Shown piece after piece: positions 46,125-58,672 of a stretch of 64,000 nt of DNA. The stretch's first letter is position 1, and each line of letters opens with the position of its first letter. This DNA comes from Alisma plantago-aquatica (taxonomy: Eukaryota > Streptophyta > Magnoliopsida > Alismatales > Alismataceae). The notes beneath the pieces are model-generated. The model searched no databases. It saw nothing but the letters and a program-made list of their open reading frames with translations, and was not told the DNA's origin. A program made the position numbers and the translations under genes. Location: contig OY856411.1 in the NCBI GenBank assembly GCA_963693085.1, forward strand, positions 66,940,001 to 67,004,000. The letters are read 5' to 3'.

Positions 46125-49100
46125 ATGACTGAGCATTCTTCTGATGACTGTGGTGATGATTACCGTGAGGGTGAGTACATCAATGCGCCGCCTCTCAATG
46201 TAAGTTTTAAAAATATATCATATATTTATATCTACATGTCCATTTATAGTTATATCTTGTAAGTGTGTTTATTATGTCAAATTTTAGGTTGATGATGCAC
46301 ATGTACCCTCTAAAGCACTTGAGGCACTTGATGAGCAGCACCAAAAAGTTGACAAGAGAAGGGGCATCACTATGATGAAGAAGTTAATAGCACAAAGGGG
46401 CAATGGACCCAAACTTATTGTGGATTTTGATAATGCAGGAAATGCAATTGGAGCGAATCGCAATTCGTTTATTTCATATCTTGGGTATGTTACTCGTAGC
46501 CATTGCGGTTGTAAGATAGATTCTTGGAATAAAGTTCCTAAGGGGAAGAAAGACATAATATGGTAGGATTTATATGTGAGTTATTATTAATTTGCAATTC
46601 AATTTTGAAGATTACTAATTTTTTGGATACTAGTTAATAGCAATTCTATTTTGCAGAGTATATTTGAATTGGATGAAAAGTTGCATCATAAATGTGTGAT
46701 GCAACACTGTGGGAGAGTCCTAAGGAACTATAGGACAAACCTCACCCGAGAATATATAAAAGAAGGTGACAAGAGGAAGAAGACATCCACTGAACAGTGG
46801 AACTTCTTGGACAAAGAAGAATGGGACGCGTTTGTTGCTTCAAGACAAACTGACGAATTCAAGGTATTAGGTGTCACTCCCAATTTAATTAATATACGTT
46901 GTATTCACCTATTCAAGATTAACATTTAGTGTTACTAACCAAATCATTAATGTGCATACTAACTAGGCCCTCAGTGAGGTGCAAAAAGCAAGGTGTGCAC
47001 TGAATGTGCATGACCACACAATGGGTCCAAAGGGGTATGCAGGCATTTGCCAAAGACTACAGGCTGAGTCTAATGCTCAGTCTACTGCTACTCAGGAGTC
47101 CTCTACTATAGGTACCACACCTCTACCTCACCATGATGTCTGGATAGTTGGGAGGCAAAATAAGAAGGGAGAAATAAGGAAGCCCGCAACTGCTGAGGCG
47201 GCAACAAAAATGATAAAATACAACTCTTAGAGCAATCGTTCGAATATTGATTATTTGTGGTGTTTACTTAATTACAAATTTTTGTTTTGGCAATTAGCAG
47301 GAGTTGCATGAGCTGAGGAAACAAGGAAAGTTCATCCCTGAGGGCACAAGGGATGAATTGATAGTTGCTCTAGGTAACCCAGAGCATCCTGGATGTGTTA
47401 GGGCTGCAGGCGCTGGTGTGGGCATCAAAGTGTTCTTTGGGCCATCCCAGCGCAAACATGTCCCAAAAGTGGGACTTTCACAAGAAGAGGTAACCTATTC
47501 TTTCTTTAGAATGTTACTGTAAAAGAGAATTCAATAATCAGAAGCTAACATTTCTTTTATCCATGCATAGGTAGATAAGATAGTTGATAGAAAACTCGAA
47601 GAAGCAATGAGCAAGTGGCAGGCATCTCTGACTGCCACTTAGCAGACAGTACCTATGGCGTCCCTCTCTACTCCTATTGCAGAGGTTGGGAGTAATCCTT
47701 TAGACCCACCACCTAGCACATCCGCTGTAAGTATTTTTATGACATAGTAACTAGTCTTTTCAAGATAATATGTTTTCAAGATGATATGTACATATGTATA
47801 TAACATTCTTCACATAAAAATTTGTAGGGGTTGAAGCCATGCCGCCTAAAAAGTCAAGAATTTGTCGTTGTAGAGGCTTCGGCTTACCCATCCCTACCAA
47901 GGGAAATGTTTCATGGGTCTCCATTACCAGCTGGTTGGGTTCGTGTGAGCCCAGTACATATATTCCCCAATTGGATGGATCTTCCATTGCCATATTCCCA
48001 CCCAGATTGTGAAACACTTTGTGAGGCAGAAGGGGGAGTGATATTGTGGCCAAAACTGGATGTCCTCTATACTTAAACTGTATGGTATATTTACATTACG
48101 TTTAATTGTTAGTGTGTGTATATGATGTCAATTGATCTGAAATTATATATATATATATATATACAGGTTAAAAAGAAGACACCCATAGAATCTAGGCCTC
48201 CACCTTCACCTCCTACATTACCAAGTTGGGTTCCACAGGACCTACCTATCCCGTTAGGTTCTAATTGTAGAAGTATGGAAATATGGTTAGGCGAACATGA
48301 TATAAATTGCCCTATAACTGTTTCTATAGATGCGGATGTTGCAGGTCAATCATACGAAAGCAAACTATTTATACAAATATTTTGGAGTTGTTTCGATATG
48401 ATTGGTTGAATACATCTGTGATAGAGCTATGGATAAGGTGAGATCTTCTTTATACATTCATATACCTTGGGTAGGATTTGGTGATCTGGTTTCTTATTTA
48501 TTAATGCATATGTAATACATGTTTTGCAGCTACTTAGACAAGATATGTGCATATTTTTCATTTGAACATGTAGGATTTTTGATTCCATCTTTGATTAGTC
48601 TAGTAGCTAAAGACCCTCCGTTAGTTCAACAATATTGTTGTGATGCTTTTACAAATTTTGCTCAAAATATTAATTTTTAACTTTTTTACCTCTAGTGGTA
48701 TGCATTGGGAGTTACTAGTTGTTGTCCCCGAGACATTCACTGTCTATTATCTAGATCCTAAGGGGACTAAATTGAATTCAAAATATGAACACAAAATGAA
48801 AATGGAATTATTTCGGTGAGAAATATTTCATTTTCATATCTGTTAACATATGTTATTACATTACTATTTAATTATGCAATGTACTATGTTACATTAACAT
48901 GTAGGGGTTTAGATGAGTTCAAAAAGGCTGGAGGAAAGGTCCCCAAGAAAACGAACCAGCCAATAATTTGGAAGAACGTGGAAGTAAGTTCCCGACTGCA
49001 ATGTATATATTATTTATGTGAACAATGCTTAATTAGTTGTATTTTTTAATATTTTGTATGTTTCAATTTATAGTGTGTTACACAAGACAACGGATGGGCA

Positions 49101-49414
49101 TGTGCATACTATGTGATGCAATTTATGCACATGATTAAATATGCCGCAGTGGACATCGATACCAATCCTGAGGTATTATATATAGTCTCATTAGATAATA
49201 TGAAATATATCAATCTTATTTATATATTATTAATTATATATATACATCATTCTCTTTGCAGGTGTTTAAAACTGACCATACTACCGGAAAAGCCTTACCA
49301 GATGTACATACTCCCTATACGACGGAAGAATTAAATGATGTAAGAGAAGAATGGGCAACATCCATACAAGTAGTGGGGGTTTTAACATATAATTGGGATG
49401 TTGATAGCGAATAA
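46125..49414 (+). pseudogene. Second CACTA gene: Transposase_24-like region fused to Ulp1-type peptidase, multi-exon
   Basis: Likely exons: 46125-46199 (MTEHSSDDCGDDYREGEY), 46288-46564, 46657-46863, 46967-47227, 47301-47489, 47572-47726, 47827-48075, 48166-about 48350, about 48531-48680, 48696-48815, 48904-48982, 49074-49172 and 49262-49414. Most have AG acceptors and GT donors. The middle exons match the plant Transposase_24 (Ptta/En/Spm) pattern: SYLGYVTRSHC, WNFLDKEEWDAFVASRQTDE, KARCALNVHDHTMGPKGYAG, GTRDELIVALGNPEH. The later exons hold the Ulp1 C48 catalytic pattern: His in GMHWELLVVV, Asp in VYYLDPKG, Gln and Cys in TQDNGWACAYYVMQFM. The final exon ends in a clean stop. Problems: stops in place of donors after 46563 and 47227, and a TAG near 47641. 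I call it a probable pseudogene with nearly complete exons. The family role of the Ulp1 part in transposons is not settled. Confidence 0.75.
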
Positions 49415-49454
49415 TGACTAAAGAATGATATTTTGTAAATGAATTTTTGAATTA

Positions 49455-49650
49455 TAATATGTGTGAATGTTTTTACATGTCTGAATGTTTTTACATGTGT
49501 GAATGTGAAAATGAATGAAACTAATGGTTGCTATATGAATGTTTCTACATGTGTGAATGTGAAAATGAATGGAACTGCAGTTTGCTACATGAATGTTTCT
49601 ACATGTGTGAAAATTGAATGGAACTGCAGGTCGCTAAATGTGTGAACATT
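49455..49650. repeat. Short tandem repeats after second CACTA gene
   Basis: GAATGTTTCTACATGTGTGA and GAATGTGAAAATGAATG repeat in alternation, four to five times. Confidence 0.8.
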
Positions 49651-49794
49651 TATGTTGTTAATTTTGTTGGTTTGTGACCTATTGTTGGATGATATCAATA
49701 GATGTCGTAAAACATGCAGTTCATAACTGAACTGCAGGTTTCTCATCCAGTGACCAGCCACGGCATGCCTGCATACTAATAAAAAAATACATAC

Positions 49795-50312
49795 AATAGG
49801 CGCCGGTTATTTGAAAAAACCGACGACACATGCTTACAACGTTTGATAATAGCTCAAACTGACGCCTAATGGGACCAAATACCACGTCCGTGCTAGCTAG
49901 CATGGTCGTGGCAGTAGGTGATATGGCGTCGGTTATAAATAAAAAACCGACGTTGATTGTGCCCTAAATGGCGCCTTTTCAGTAATGAGACCAGATACCA
50001 CGGCTGTGCTGGCCAGCACGGCCGTGGCAGCAGGTGATATGGCATCGGTTATAAATAAAAAACTGACGCTGATTGTGCCCTAAATGGCGCCCTTTCTGTT
50101 GCGTGAAGGTTTATGGCGTCGGTTTTAAAACTAATAACCGACGACTATACCCCCTACTGGCGCATTTTCGGTGGTGCGCAAAGGGTTGTGGCGTTGGTTT
50201 GAGAAACGAAGCCTAACGGTTGACCTTTTAGCGGCGCCCACAAAGGTGTCGCATTAAAACTGATGTTAAAGGCCTTAAATAACCAACACTACAGGCCGGT
50301 TATGTACTAGTG
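49795..50312. repeat. Right subterminal repeats of CACTA
   Basis: Repeated GGCGTCGGTTATAAATAAAA followed by ACCGACG and variants (49924, 50040, 50114), plus GGCCAGCACGGCCGTGG-type palindromes. The region ends GTACTAGTG. Confidence 0.85.
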
Positions 50313-50315
50313 CAT

Positions 50316-50869
50316 GTGACTCAACCCTAGAAACTGGTTCACCTATGGGTGGGACCATGAGGGGTCTAATGGGGATCTACTATAAGGAAAGTAGCATCCA
50401 GGTCCACTGCAGGGACAGCGTAGAGGATAGGGAATGAATGGATCATGCAGTTATATTTAAAACATATACTTGTTTGTTAAATGGTAATTGGCTGCAATAC
50501 ATTGTTATGAATAATTGCATGATTATTTTTTCCCCAAATACCAGCTTCGGCTGACCGACGTTTTGTTTGTCAGCATTTTAGGTACAAGCCAAAAAGACAA
50601 ATAGTAAATCGTCATATTGTGAAATACATGAAGTAAAATACAAGGAAGATTAGTTAGAGTAGAATCCATAAGTGGATAGAAGTTTAGAAATCCAATTTTC
50701 CAAAAACGTATGCAAAATTTTATTTTTCTTACATCTTTCCAGTTTAGTCTGTTAAAATTTAATAATTGTTCTTGGTTAAGTGTCGAACCTTTGATCCGGA
50801 AATTATGGGTACGACTTCGACCTCTCGGTCTCCCTTAATTGGGGGTTACCGGAAGGTGGGGTCATAACA
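50316..50869 (+). repeat. 5' LTR of outer element, second part
   Basis: Resumes GTGACTCAACCCTAG and ends GGTGGGGTCATAACA. Collinear with 58114-58667. Confidence 0.95.
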
Positions 50870-50871
50870 TT

Positions 50872-50883
50872 TGGTATCAGAGT
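50872..50883 (+). promoter_or_regulatory. Primer binding site of outer element (tRNA-iMet)
   Basis: TGGTATCAGAGT two bases after the 5' LTR. It matches the initiator-Met primer site with the last base changed from C. Confidence 0.9.
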
Positions 50884-53800
50884 GTAGGTTCCTCACTTAA
50901 CCATTAATAATTATTAAATTTTACAAACTCCATAGAACCCAAGGGAGTTATTAGAGGATCATCCAAAAGACGGAGGTGTCTAGAAAACAATCACGACTGG
51001 GGGCTGGCAATATTTTCCTCCGCATCGCTAGTCGGAATACGAGGACTCTCAGATCCGTGTGACTGCCTGGCCAAAGTCTTAGGGTATGATTTGAAATAAG
51101 ATACATTTAGGACTCTCTCATCTTGTTCATCCCTTCTCAACTCAAATTCTATTAAGGACCTTAAGGATTAGGGTTTTCTCTCTTCCCCTCACCCTCTTGA
51201 GGTATGGGTAAGATTAATAAGGTTTAAGGAATCCTCCACCAAAAGTAATGAAAAGCATGTAAATAAGATGTCATGGACATAAGCTTAATAGATTAAGTGC
51301 AAACTAAAAAATAGATACATGCTTAGGTCGTATGACATAAGTTGTCATGCCCTCAGGAGAGACCTGAGAATAGACCTTCTTGTTAGGAGGATAAGTAAAG
51401 AGAGTTAGTCATGGAGGAATAGATCTCCATTATAGGTAGAGACCTGGCACATCCTCTGAGGATGATGTTAACCCTAACCCTAAGTGAAGGTTAGAGAGAG
51501 AGATGGCATGATGAGTTAGACCAGGTGTTTGAATGGACATGCCTTGGATGACATATGAGCCATGACAAGGTTGGATGACCTAATACCTCTGGCGACCCAA
51601 ACCTGGGATGGGTCGTGCATGTTTGAGCGAAGGATAGCTCCTTCATGGATGAGGTGAGAGAAGAACCTATGCAAACCCCATGAGCTTATATGGGCATAAT
51701 AGGCACCCAGAATGTGTCAGTAGTGCGAGTAATAGGTTGAAACCTTGGCCGGGAGAGTTCGATGGATAACTTATGTGATAAACATAAGGGCTATGGATAA
51801 CCTTGAGCGAACATGAGTTGAATGTAGGCTTCATCCAGGCAGGGGCATGCTTTTGAGGTTGACCCTTCATGAAGAGAGGACCTCTAATGGTGAGGTTGGT
51901 TGTAGGGTTAGATCTAGAGAGAGAGCAGGAAACCAAGCAAGAAGGTTGGAATCCTAGACTCCGAGATATGAGGAAAAGTAGGGAGTTGAGGATGATGCGA
52001 CCTAAGTGGATGATAGCGGTCGCCACATGCTTGATCCCTAGAGTTTGATGATGTCTTGGTTGCCATGAGAGGAACCAAACCCGAAAGAGAGGATGAGTCT
52101 ATTGGTACCTTTGTACCTATGGTGTAGATGAGAAGAAGAGTTCCTTAGACCTAGAGAGTTTTAGTAATTAGGTTGTGAGGCCTTGTGCCTTGTTGAATGA
52201 CCATGAGGAGGACTCAACTCTGAGGTGTTACTCATATAAAAGGGTTAAGGAAGTGTGTGTTATACCTTATACATGCCTGATTCATGGTTGATAGATTAAG
52301 CATGTAGTTGGTCAGAAAAAAGTGAACCTAGGGTTCCTAGGCCTAAGAGAGGATGGTGTACCTAATGCTCATAATGAGAATTAAGTTGCTATAGTTTCGG
52401 GCATGGTACTCCTCATGTATAGAGGAAAAAGGAAGCCCCTTAGGTTTAAAGTATGTTCGATGAGCCCCTCACAGCTAAGTTGATGACAAGGAAAGGTATG
52501 ATCTTGACCCAAGGTTGAGGATGAGAATAAGTGTGACCTAGCATGGTTAGTCAATGGTCCGCTTGTGCCTTAATGGCTTGCTAGGGTTAAGCATGCTCAT
52601 GTGGATGTAAACCCTAGACATAACGGTGTTTGTGACCTTTGTTATCAAGAGGTATAGTTTCCTCCCATCCTAGGAGAAGGACCCTTTGGTAGGGTGTATA
52701 CTAGTTTTGGGAGTTTTGAGGAAACCTAAAGAGGTCTCATAGGATCATGAGAAGCTAAGTGAAAAGTACATGGTATGAGAATGAACCTGTATACCCATAC
52801 ATATCCATCTCTAAGTTCATGAGGATGTGTTACCATGGAGGTAACCGATAGGGGGCCTGACCAAGGTAGGCAAGTCACCATGACCCCTATGAAAGGATGA
52901 AAGACAGTCCTCGAATGTAGAAAGAGATGATGAAGGCTTGGGTAAGGTTCTAAGTTGAACATGTACTATGAGAGAATCCTAAGTCTATCCTAGGGTCAGG
53001 TAGGGATAAGACCGATGGAAGTAGGAGTTGCCTAATTTCTTAGTTGCACATGACCATAGGGTCAGGAGGTAACAACTATCATTGTCTAAGGGTCATGGGT
53101 TAGGAGATTGATCACCTTCATGAACTCATGGGACCCAAAGGGGAGATGAGTAGGGCACTCTCTGGATGCATAAGGGGAGAGGGATGACCCTAAAAGTGTC
53201 GGCACTCTATAAAACTAGAGGAGATGACCAAGGATTGTGAGGTGACCCAAGTAGGTTCGAAACCAGTTTTCCCTGGAGGTAACTTTGATACCAAGATGAT
53301 TGTAATATAGAGGCATAAACGACACGTTTCAACTCAGATTTAATGGTGTACTGGCAAGGTGGGATGTACCATCTCTACTCTTGGAATAGGAAGAACTCTG
53401 TATTTGGACTGCAACCAAATGCTTATTTCCTCTTGTTTTGGGAGTGAGAGATAGGACAGTACGCATGCCATACACCAAGGATAAAAGATGATGTGAGTTG
53501 GGACGTTGCTACGAGGCATGAGGTTAGAGATGATAACATACCCTGGTGGAGTGAACGATACATGGATGGTTTACCAACACTAAGAGAAATGAAGATAGAT
53601 ATCGGGAAGTAGTCATCTTTTGAGAAGATGAATATTTTATCATGAGCTTACAAGTTATACATGGTTGAGTTTGATCATCATGATGATGAAATCAGAGAGT
53701 GTTCTTAATGAAGATAGACATAGAGTTTGAGGTGAGATGATAAGTGAAATACATGGAAGTGTATGTCTTCAATGTTACTTAATACCTAAGGACGTGAAGT

Positions 53801-54330
53801 GGTAATGGATGCTCTGGTTGAGATATATCTGACTAGTTTGGCTAGAAGCTAGAAGAGGTTGTTAGGCTAATACTAAGTTTGGAAAGGAAATATGTTTGGC
53901 TAATACTCTGAGGTAACGTGATCTGTTGAACAAGTTAATGGTTGTTTGGTTAGCCAGCCTAGTCCTTGATGTAATAAAAGGATGGTGATAGAGCCTCATA
54001 TACACTTCTTTGGATAGGAAGGTGATGAAACCCTGATGAGAGTGGTTTAGGGTATCTGAGGAATCAATCTTGAGGAATCATGACATATAGGAAATTGTGA
54101 TTTTAAGATCACCATACACCATAGTACTACTTAGATAATGAGTGGTAGCAGTACTGTGGATGCTGGAGATGAGGTTGCATGTGGTATGTTGCCATGCATG
54201 ATAGAAGGTGAAGGATGAACACCGGTAACCCAATGCATTGATATAGAGGGTAAAGAGTCCCCGAAAGAGAGAGGGAGTTCATCACTATGGATGTTGTAAG
54301 TCTCCCCTGAACCAAGGAAGGTTGAGATGC
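50884..54330 (+). pseudogene. Decayed gag-pol region of outer element
   Basis: No frame longer than about 100 codons. Near 53790 a reading EVVMDALVEIYLTSL resembles the end of RNase H (NVVADALSR...). A pol order is therefore likely, but gag, protease and RT could not be placed with confidence. The many TGA and TAG codons fit long C-to-T decay. Length from primer site to purine tract (4.4 kb) is somewhat short for a complete gypsy interior, so part has been lost. Confidence 0.5.
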
Positions 54331-55140
54331 AATATGGGTTATGGTAGATCGCCTTACCTAGATGACATGAGAAAGAAAGAGTTCTTTTGAGGTATAGATC
54401 TAGTTGATCTACCCATGAGAGAGATGGTTCAACTACACCATGATGCCAGTTCAAAGGTTCTTGAGTTTGACCTAAAGGTTCCCTTCCAAAAGGTGGAAGT
54501 AGGTATATGAAGAACTTGATGTTAGTATAGTTTATCACCCCTAACTAATGGTTAGTATAATCCAGACTAAAGGGGTCTGGTGAGAGCATGTGTGCTCGTT
54601 CAGGGTGATATTTAGAGACAGTTCTTGTCCTATGAAAGATGTGATGGTAACCACCATATCCAGTATCATAATTTAAAGAAGCTCTATAAGGGAGGTTGTG
54701 TCGGTCACCACTTCAGTAAGGTGATGTGGTGAAAGGACCACAGTGTGTGTAGATGAAATCCTTTGATCGTGCAATGGATGAAAGGAGCCTAGAGACGACG
54801 AGAGTCGTGAACAGATGCAAAGTAGACTGACATGCAGTTCACTGTGGGAAATATGTGACATGAAAATCCAACCCCTCTGAGCTATAGCTAAGAAGGATGA
54901 GTCCCCGATACATGGGTCCATTTGATGGATTGGTGGAGAAGGTTAAGTTTGATCTTACCTCTCAGGATAAAGTAATGTGTGATAAGTTACAGGTGTCCAA
55001 TTTAGAGCACTATGTGAGGTACCCAGACCATGTGCTAAACAATGAACCTAGTGAGCCCCAAGGGAGGCTGAAATGGCCTGAGTCACCTGTGCAGTTTATA
55101 GACGCCAAGATGAAAGAACTCAGAGAAAAGAATATGTGAT
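54331..55140 (+). pseudogene. Integrase core, GPY/F and chromodomain-adjacent region of outer element
   Basis: Fragments in order: VMVDRLT (core start with D) near 54340; EMVQLHHD; a stretch near 54530 whose wording follows the HPQTDGQ box, here changed and interrupted by stops, with RACVL after it; QFTVGNM near 54835; and the longest open part at 54897-55139, starting MSPRYMGPFDGLVEKVKFD (GPY/F module) and running through LEHYVRYPDHVL to PVQFIDAKMKELREK. The order and the RYMGPF...PDHVL wording point to a Tekay/Del-type element. Stops and frame changes are frequent, so it is inactive. Confidence 0.8.
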
Positions 55141-55263
55141 GATAAGGGTTCTTTGGAAGCACCATGAATAAGGTGAAGCCACATAGGGGCCAATGATGAA
55201 CATGGAAAAGTCTTTTCTGAATTGTTTATTTGCTTGATAGAATTTTGAGGACAAAATTCCTAT

Positions 55264-55276
55264 AAGAGGGGAAGGA
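55264..55276 (+). promoter_or_regulatory. Polypurine tract of outer element
   Basis: AAGAGGGGAAGGA directly before the 3' LTR start TGTTACAACC. The upstream GAGGACAAAATTCCT is the usual wording before the tract in such elements. Confidence 0.9.
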
Positions 55277-58200
55277 TGTTACAACCCCAGTTTTGGGTTC
55301 AATTGGTGAGAAATGTAATTTCTCATATTAAAGATATTTGAACAAATAATGATATAATTTGTTTCAAATAAATGGATTTTTTTTACAATAGCCTTGATGA
55401 TTGTGTTGTGGGCTTTATTGGCTACTGGGACCAATAACAAGGAAATGAAGAACGGAAATTCAATAATTAAATTAGTAAATGAATAATTGAATTTTTGAGA
55501 AAAGAATGAGGTAGAAACTTCTAGAAGGTAAATCCAGAGAGGGATTTCGTGCCTCTTGGCTTCCTTGGGTTCCAAGGAGTCCAAAGTTGCAAAGAAAAGG
55601 CAATAAGAAAAGAAAAGATGAATTAAGTATTTCTTTATTAAGAAAGAAATTGAAAATAATGAGAAAATGTGGAAAATAAGTGAAAAGAGGTATAATTAAG
55701 TTATCCTTGGTGGAATTTCGTATCACAAGGATTTCTAATGATAAAAGGAATACCAATGAGGAAAATAAATAGAAATAAAGAGAAATCCTCAAAAGGAAAT
55801 ATTTTAATATGAAATAAATTAGATAATGAGAAGTAATGCATATAGATGCATCTAGAAGGCTAATAGGTATCCAATAAAAAGAATTTCGAATTAATGGAGT
55901 GTATTGGGACCCAAGGAGTCCCAATAAAGAGGAAAGAAAGAGAAAATACCAAAATTACAAAATAAGAGGATACTGTAATGCATTATTAATAAATTTTGTG
56001 ACATTGATAAAAAGGGAGTATTTTCTACTAAAAGAAAATATAATTTAATGGCCAATGAATGAAAAGGCAAGTCTAAAGAGATTAAGGGAGAGGATTTTCG
56101 TATTTCTAAGAAATAAAAAATATCAAAGGATAATTAAGAGAGAGAAGCTTGCTTCTCATGGAAGGAATAGGTTTCTCTTAAGAGTGGGGCTTGTTTCCTA
56201 TTGTTTGAACATCTTTTGGGCATGGAGACCCTCCCCTATATAAGGGGTAGACCCTCTGGGTTGAGTTCAAGAAGGAACACACACATCCCTCTCTTTATCT
56301 TCTTCTTCTTCCTCATTTTTTCCCTTAAACCCTAGCTATAAGAAGCAACACAAGAAAGAGGTTAGAAAGGGCCAATGCATGGTTTCGATGAAACCCAGGA
56401 GTGCCCCGGTGTCGAGGTGAAGCACAACCATCGAGGTCGTGCCCTAGGGTGCGCTCAAAGGTAGCCGTCGGGTTGCAGTGATGACCGTAGAAACATGGCT
56501 GAGGAGCGGAGAACCAGCCGCGTTAGCCGCGGTTTTGGGGAGCTTCAGGTGCGTCCAGGTGCGGAGGAGTTGGGGCGGCCCTTGGCGGCAACCCCTGTAC
56601 CCTAGGGAGGAGTGTAGGTGGACCGCAAATAAGCTTGTAGGCGGTGTACAGTAGATGCGCGAGGTTGAAGATGAACTCAGGAGGCTTTGGACGCTTTTAC
56701 CCATCCGCGGTTGAAGTGTTGTTCACTTACACGTGGGCATTCTCGACATTCGATTATGTTTCTTTTATGGCAACGTTGCATGGACGGAGGTGATGTGGCA
56801 CAATCCGATTGGCCCAAGTAAGTAAAATCTTGCTAAATTCATAATTAAAGATTCGTAACTCCGATTAGGACAAGTAATATATGAATTTTGCTCAGGAGAA
56901 TGAGAGGAATCCAATAAAAATGATATTAAAGATTGATTCTGTTCCTATTTGCAAAAGTACAATAGTTGATAAAAATGCATTAATGTTAATTTAAAAACCT
57001 TATTTGTGATTAAAGGTTGAATCTAGTATGCTTAATGGGTTAATTGAAGTGTTAATAACCTGTTGAATGATAATGTTAGATTCGAACCTGATCTAGATGA
57101 AATTTGCATGATTTAGGGTTTTTACCCCATATGAGAATGATTAAGTATTTAGAAACCCTAATTTTGGGTAAAAGAGGATAAGATTATATATAATTTGAAA
57201 ATTGTGAAAATACGTTGTTAAATGATAGTTCTAATCTATTTCGAGCATTAAAGTTTCGAATTATGGATAAAACCCCTAAATGTAGTAATTAGGGTTTTCT
57301 CATGAATAAAAGGTAGAATTATGGCAAATCAAGTTCATATGTGATTAAACCATAATGAACTTTGAATTGATGATAGATGCGCAAAATGATCTTGTCATGG
57401 ATTAAAAGGATAAAAATAGTAGCTTTAATGTAAAAGAAGCTTAATGAAATTAATTAATGGTTAATGGTACCTTTAAATCTGAAAATAGGGTTATATGTTG
57501 TTAAGATAACCTTAATATTGAAGAATAGATGAGATAATTAGGGTTTATGAGTAATGGCATAAAATTAGGGTTTAATATGGTAAAAGATGAAGGGAAACCC
57601 TAATTGCAAAATGAAACCCTAAAATGGATACAGAAACCCTAGAAAGTGAATCCAAGTCAATAAAGTAGATTCTTGATAAAGTGTATAATAAATAGAGTAC
57701 ATATTCTTTTCTGGAATTATGTGATTGTTGAATTGCTTGCTTGGATTGCTTTCTTGGTTGGATTTGCTTAATGCTTGTGAAATCATCAAATTAGGTATGT
57801 GGTTACGCTTATGAATATCCCGAGCTAGTTTTCCGAGGATTTTTGAGGTTTTATCGGTTGCTTGAAATTAACTGTTGGATGCTTTTATTTCATGCAACTA
57901 TAAAGTGACTATGACTATCAGTATGAATATATATATATATATATAACTGACTAGATCTGGATCCACCTCTGTGGCTTGTAAAGGCTAAAAAGGGGTAACC
58001 TAGAGCAAGGTCTAGGTTATCGTGGGTTAGAAACTGGGCTACCAAGTGTAATGCCATGAGACCCTTTAGCATGCCATGATTTATGGAGTGAGCTAATTAC
58101 GGATAGTGCCATGTGACTCAACTCTAGAAACTGGTTCACCTATGGATGGGACCATGAGGGGTTTAATGGGGGTCTACTATAAGGAAAGTAGCATCCAGGT

Positions 58201-58667
58201 CTACTGCAGGGACAACGCAGAGGATATGGAATGCACGGATCGTACAATTATATTTAAAACGTAAACTTATTTGTTAAATGGTAATTGGCTGCAATACATT
58301 GATATGAATAATTGCATGATTATTGTTTCCCCCGCATACCAGCTTTGGCTGACCGACGTTTTGTTTGTCGACATTTTATGTACAAGCCAAAAGGACAAAC
58401 AGTAAATCGTCATATTGTGAAATACATGAAGTAAAATACAAGGAGGATTAGTTAGAGTAGAATCCATAAATGGATAGAAGTTTAGAAATCCAAGTTTCCA
58501 AAAAGGTATGCAAAAGTTTATTTTTCTTACAGCTTTCTAGTTTAGTCTGTTAAAATTTAATAATTATTCTTGGTGAAATGCCAAACCTTTGATTCAAAAA
58601 TTATGGCTACGGCTTTGACCTCTCGGTCTCCCTTAATTAGAGGTTACCGGAAGGTGGGGTCGTAAGA
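55277..58667 (+). repeat. 3' LTR of outer element, uninterrupted
   Basis: 3391 bp, TGTTACAACCCCAG to GGTGGGGTCGTAAGA, followed by target duplication GAAAT. It preserves the empty CACTA site at about 58110. TATA box CTATATAAGG at 56235-56244. Confidence 0.95.
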
Positions 58668-58672
58668 GAAAT

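Larger units (their letters stand above)
31987..50312 (+). mobile_element. CACTA (En/Spm) transposon, 18.3 kb including a nested retroelement
   Basis: Left end CACTACTATAGAAATGGC; the right end inverse reads CACTAGTACATAACCGGC, agreeing at 13 of 18 positions. The 3-bp target duplication CAT flanks it (31984-31986, 50313-50315). The homologous 3' LTR of the outer element, at about 58105-58120, reads straight through as GATAGTGCCATGTGACTC with a single CAT: the empty site. Without the inner LTR element its length is about 10.0 kb, usual for autonomous plant CACTA elements. Subterminal repeats with GTCGGTT/AACCGAC motifs lie at both ends. It carries a broken TNP2 gene (42624-45777) and a multi-exon second gene (46125-49414). 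Confidence 0.96.
29152..58667 (+). mobile_element. Outer Ty3/gypsy LTR retrotransposon (Tekay/Del-like), containing nested insertions
   Basis: Flanked by GAAAT (29147-29151 and 58668-58672). 5' LTR 29152-31986 plus 50316-50869, 3' LTR 55277-58667, primer site at 50872, polypurine tract before 55277. Without the nested CACTA the element is about 11.2 kb. The internal region (50870-55276) is short and decayed but keeps integrase motifs in the order expected for Ty3/gypsy. The first 200 bp of the two LTRs differ at about 12 places, pointing to an old insertion. The last bases of the 3' LTR read AAGA instead of AACA. Confidence 0.9.

Noticed and set aside
51667..54538. Minus-strand frames in the interior of the outer element
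   Set aside because: Antisense to decayed pol; the plus strand carries the integrase motifs.
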